From Nautilus pompilius (lineage: Eukaryota > Mollusca > Cephalopoda > Nautilida > Nautilidae), in contig JACATO010000334.1 of the NCBI GenBank assembly GCA_018389105.1, forward strand, positions 124,001 through 188,000: a stretch of 64,000 nt of DNA, read 5' to 3'. Each line of letters starts with the position of its first letter. Position 1 is the first letter of the stretch. The notes beneath the pieces were generated by a model. It ran no database searches. It saw nothing but the letters and a program-made list of their open reading frames with translations, and was not told where the DNA came from. Of this stretch, positions 60,908-64,000 are shown piece after piece. A program made the translations under genes and the position numbers.

Positions 60908-63007
60908 CAGAAGTTGGCAACCATTCAAGAGTTGTGTGGTTTAAAAGTTAAGTATGTTGGTTTAGTTCAGACTAAAATTACTACATTTTGCAAGTAAATA
61001 ATAGATACATATACTTTATTCATTAAATGCTCATCAAGTTTAAAACAAATGAAAAAGGATTCTTTTATTTTAATAGTTATGCTACATATTATGCTAATGC
61101 TGCTGTACATGCCAGTTTAAAAAATTATCACTTAGCCTGGAAAGACTTGCTACATAGTGAGATTCTTCCTATCCCAATTAGTGTCAGGGGTGTACTTGAA
61201 TACTTTCAGCTGCACGGTAATCAGTTGTCACTGTGTGAAGGAAGGCCAGACATCAAATTTAATATGTGAAAATATCTGCTCACAGAGGTATATGCACCCA
61301 AAGGCTGAAAACATAGCAATAGGAACTTTTTTCAGACAGATTAATTTCTCAGTGCTGCAGGTCATAATAGAGGCCTCAGGATCATTTTCATTAGTTTCAA
61401 GTTCAGTCTACAGACTTTTAAACTTTGCTGACCACAAGTTTGAGCATTTTAAATCTTTGACCTACATTTCAAGTTGTTCAGTGTTTAACCAGATTATTTT
61501 CACGCTAAATAATGAATGAAAACACTGGACCAGGATGTTGGAAATCTTGAAACATCTCAGAAAATTCACATTGTAGTTTTTACATGACCAAACTGACCAC
61601 AACGACATTAACAGCACAATATACTGATAGATCTTTGAGAGATATCTTTGGAAAAAAACAAGTTTTGCAACAACTGTATTCAAACTTTCATGCAACTCTT
61701 TAAGTGAGATGTAATGTCAGTCAGAAATATGAGTTTCCCCAACCATTTTTCATCATCTAGTTCGGGGTAGTTTGGCTGTTTTTTTTGGATAAAGACTACT
61801 TGATCGCATCAAGACATTTTAAAACTGATCCTTTATGTCAACTCCTCTGTGTTCAAAATGTTTGATAAAAGCTTGCTGCGGGTTTTGTAATTTCATGCAG
61901 TAGTTTCAAGCAACAAAATTTTTCTCATTCCATCTGAATCTTAAGCATAGTATTATGCAATAATGGTTTGATGAGGAATGTCATTAATATCAGTGCTTTA
62001 AACCATAGTGCTTCTTAATGCTATAGTTTTCTGGTCTTTTACATCTTTTGCCATTTCACTCACTCAACGTTTAACATTTCTTGGAGAGATGGAAAATTTC
62101 TTTTACTAGAGTTAAAATCATTTCCTTATTTGGCAACTCATTGAATAAATATTCAGAGCTATTGAGAAACGACTCTCTTAAATATCCTCCATCTGCAAAA
62201 GGGCTTACCATGCTTCACAATGCACATTTAAGTCTTATAACTTCCTTCTGAAACTTGACTTTCACCTGTCCTCATATATATTAAAATACTGCTTTGATTT
62301 TTGTCTGCTGTTACTGCTCTTTAAATTACCTTTTTCGATGTCAGATTTCTTAGAGAATGACTTTTAATGCTTGGTTTGAAAATGCGTTCATATGCTTGAT
62401 ATATGACACAACAACTTCACAGCAGAAAGCACAAACTGCATGATGCTTCTTGGGCATAAATCCAAATTGAGTTGTCCATGCATCTTGAACAGAACAAATG
62501 CCTAAGGCCACATCTCTGACTGAATATTTCTTTATCTAGAAATTGAAAGGGAAAGCTATATATATATAATTATGCTAACTATTGTTCTGTTAACCTAATT
62601 AAAGTGTCTGGAAAAGCAGAAATAACATTTTGTTAACTAATAAGTAGATGAAAGAAAATAGGTAAAATGAGACAAATAATTACTTAGAATTTAAGCATTT
62701 TAACTCTGTTAACATGAATTTTAGAAAATTTATGGGTGTCCTTGTAATGCAATGAGTATGTAAACACTTTTCAGCTTAGCAAATTAGATTTGGTGCACTG
62801 AAACCCAATTCCATTTGATTTTTTTTTGGCATTGCTCCAGTGCTTGCATAATGTCTTAGGCATCAGAACATGGAAAAGTTTCTATATTAAACACACACTT
62901 TGCTGGTACACATTTGGTAGAAAATACAAAGTGCATTTTAAAAAGTGATCCTGATTGACAATGTGCCATACAAAACCTACATGTGTGCTATAGATTGCCA
63001 ACCCATG
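60908..63007 (-). mobile_element. Decayed hAT transposon, second copy, different family
   Basis: The ends are short inverted repeats: CAGAAGTTGGCAA at 60908 and, in complement, CATGGGTTGGCAA ending at 63007. GTTGGCAA cores like these are common in hAT ends. The minus strand near 62480-62330 reads FGFMPKKHHAVCAFCCEVV, a relic of the BED-type finger that begins such transposases. Further on are scattered relics with many stops. No matching 8-bp target duplication was seen, so the exact ends are uncertain. It lies in CFAP69 intron 12. Confidence 0.6.
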
Positions 63008-63124
63008 ACTTGTATTCTTTTTTGCAGCATTGAGTGTCCAGGATTCAGAACAATACCTACCATCCATCAACTGAACTTGTTAATGGTTCCTTGATGTATT
63101 TTTAAAATTTCTATAGCGTATTAT

Positions 63125-64000
63125 ATTTAGCAGCAGCAACAGCCTGACTGCGAGGACCACCTCCACGTGGTGTCAGGCGAAACAAAGAGTCCTTGACCAC
63201 AGCAATGCAGAGGGTTTTTTTTTTTTCTTTCTTTCCAACGTCTGGGGCTTCCCGGCCCTAAGTCCCAGACGATCAACCCACAGGGCCACCCAAATTCCCC
63301 AAGATACGCCGGACCACATCCAGCGGTTCCTCCTGCTACGCGCCGATGATGTTGAAAGGAACCCCGACCTGCACCTCCATGTGGTGTCTGTGGGGGCCCA
63401 ACAACAAAAAAAGCCTTGTCGTGTGTCATCTGTCAGAAGTCAATCCACCAATGCTGTAGCGGCATGATGCGAGCGGAGACTGAGCAACAGTGACAAACCG
63501 GTGCCTATCAATGCCCCCAATGCTGCCCGCAAACAACCGTTCCAAACCAATGCTGCAAGTGCGGGAAGGGTTTCTGACTCCTCCAAAACAGGGCGACCTG
63601 CAGAGTCTGCAATGCACCAGCCCACCTTGTCTGCACGAACCTGTCCAGAGTAGAACGTGAGAAGCTGATCAGAGGCCTGAGGAGCTGGACTTGCTGCAAC
63701 ACGCTGCAGTTATCCACCCCGCCACAACCATCTCAACCGCCGCATTCAATCAACAAGCTGCAATCCACTAACCAACTGCCAGAAAGGACGGGTTTGGTGA
63801 CCCCCGTCACCAACACCAGCCAAGCCGAGAAGGTCAATTGTGCAGAGTGCCACAGAGTCATCAAGATGAACCCGAGAGCCGTATGTGTCACGTGTGGTCA
63901 ATCCCGTCACCTCGCCTGCACCCGCCTCCCACGCAGAGAACGAGAAAACATCTGAGATGGCTGCAGAGAGTGGCGTTGCTGCGGAACAACACCACCTCCA
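63125..64000 (+). mobile_element. LINE-like ORF1 region with three PHD-type zinc fingers, cut by window edge
   Basis: A GC-rich block with an abrupt change from the AT-rich intron. On the plus strand three tandem Cys/His units can be read: CGVCGG...CVICQKSIHQCC (63380-63525), CCKCGKGF...CRVCNAPAHLVC (63545-63690) and NCAECHRV...CVTCGQSRHLAC (63837-63985). Each fits C-x2-C, a spacer, C-x2-C-x4-H-x2-C, and ends in a W-x-C-C or Q-C-P-Q-C pair, like PHD fingers. Such fingers occur in ORF1 proteins of some non-LTR retrotransposons. A few stops interrupt the frame. It probably continues past 64000. LINE identity is inferred; a host multi-PHD gene is less likely because of the stops and the intronic position. 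Confidence 0.5.

Noticed and set aside
1-64000. CRISPR arrays, operons, prokaryotic promoters, rRNA or intact tRNA genes
   Set aside because: None seen. Spliced genes, long introns and repeat types show animal nuclear DNA.

Overview
The window is animal nuclear DNA: AT-rich, with long introns, GT-AG splice sites, CpG-rich promoter blocks and a heavy load of decayed Tc1/mariner, hAT, LINE and tRNA-SINE copies. The host proteins and repeat types fit a mollusc, most likely an octopus-type cephalopod. This assignment is inference from repeat style and protein similarity recalled from memory. No database was searched.

Three host genes are well supported from splice signals and reading frames. (1) A plus-strand five-exon gene (7993-17356) encodes a 164-residue VOPP1/WBP1-like protein: signal peptide, Cys-rich ectodomain, one membrane span and a cytoplasmic PPxY motif. 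(2) A minus-strand five-exon gene (coding 36910 down to 27865) encodes a 160-residue secreted Cys-rich protein. All its exons are short and it is easily missed. (3) A plus-strand CFAP69 gene (cilia and flagella protein, 37548 onward) has 12 exons in the window, about 507 residues, roughly the N-terminal half. The rest lies beyond the right edge. A fourth, weak minus-strand gene is suggested by a signal-peptide-like first exon at 7327-7383 and a terminal-exon-like segment at 5296-5408.

Layout: 1-5.3 kb holds a hAT element with terminal repeats and target duplication, then a Tc1-like copy. 5.5-6.9 kb is a G-rich minisatellite of about 25 units. 7.1-8.5 kb is a CpG-rich promoter block. 8-17.4 kb is the VOPP1-like gene. 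17.4-27.8 kb is AT-rich 3' UTR or intergenic sequence. 27.8-36.9 kb is the secreted-protein gene, whose second intron carries a 2.35-kb terminal-inverted-repeat element of unresolved family and a decayed LINE. 36-37.5 kb is a second CpG-rich divergent promoter with an RFX X-box-like site. 37.5-64 kb is CFAP69, with introns full of Tc1/mariner, SINE, hAT and LINE pieces.

The secreted-protein gene and CFAP69 start head to head, 637 bp apart. The VOPP1-like gene and the tentative fourth gene have the same arrangement, 609 bp apart. The VOPP1-like and secreted-protein genes converge. Most long open frames in the window are transposon remnants, low-complexity shadows or the minisatellite.
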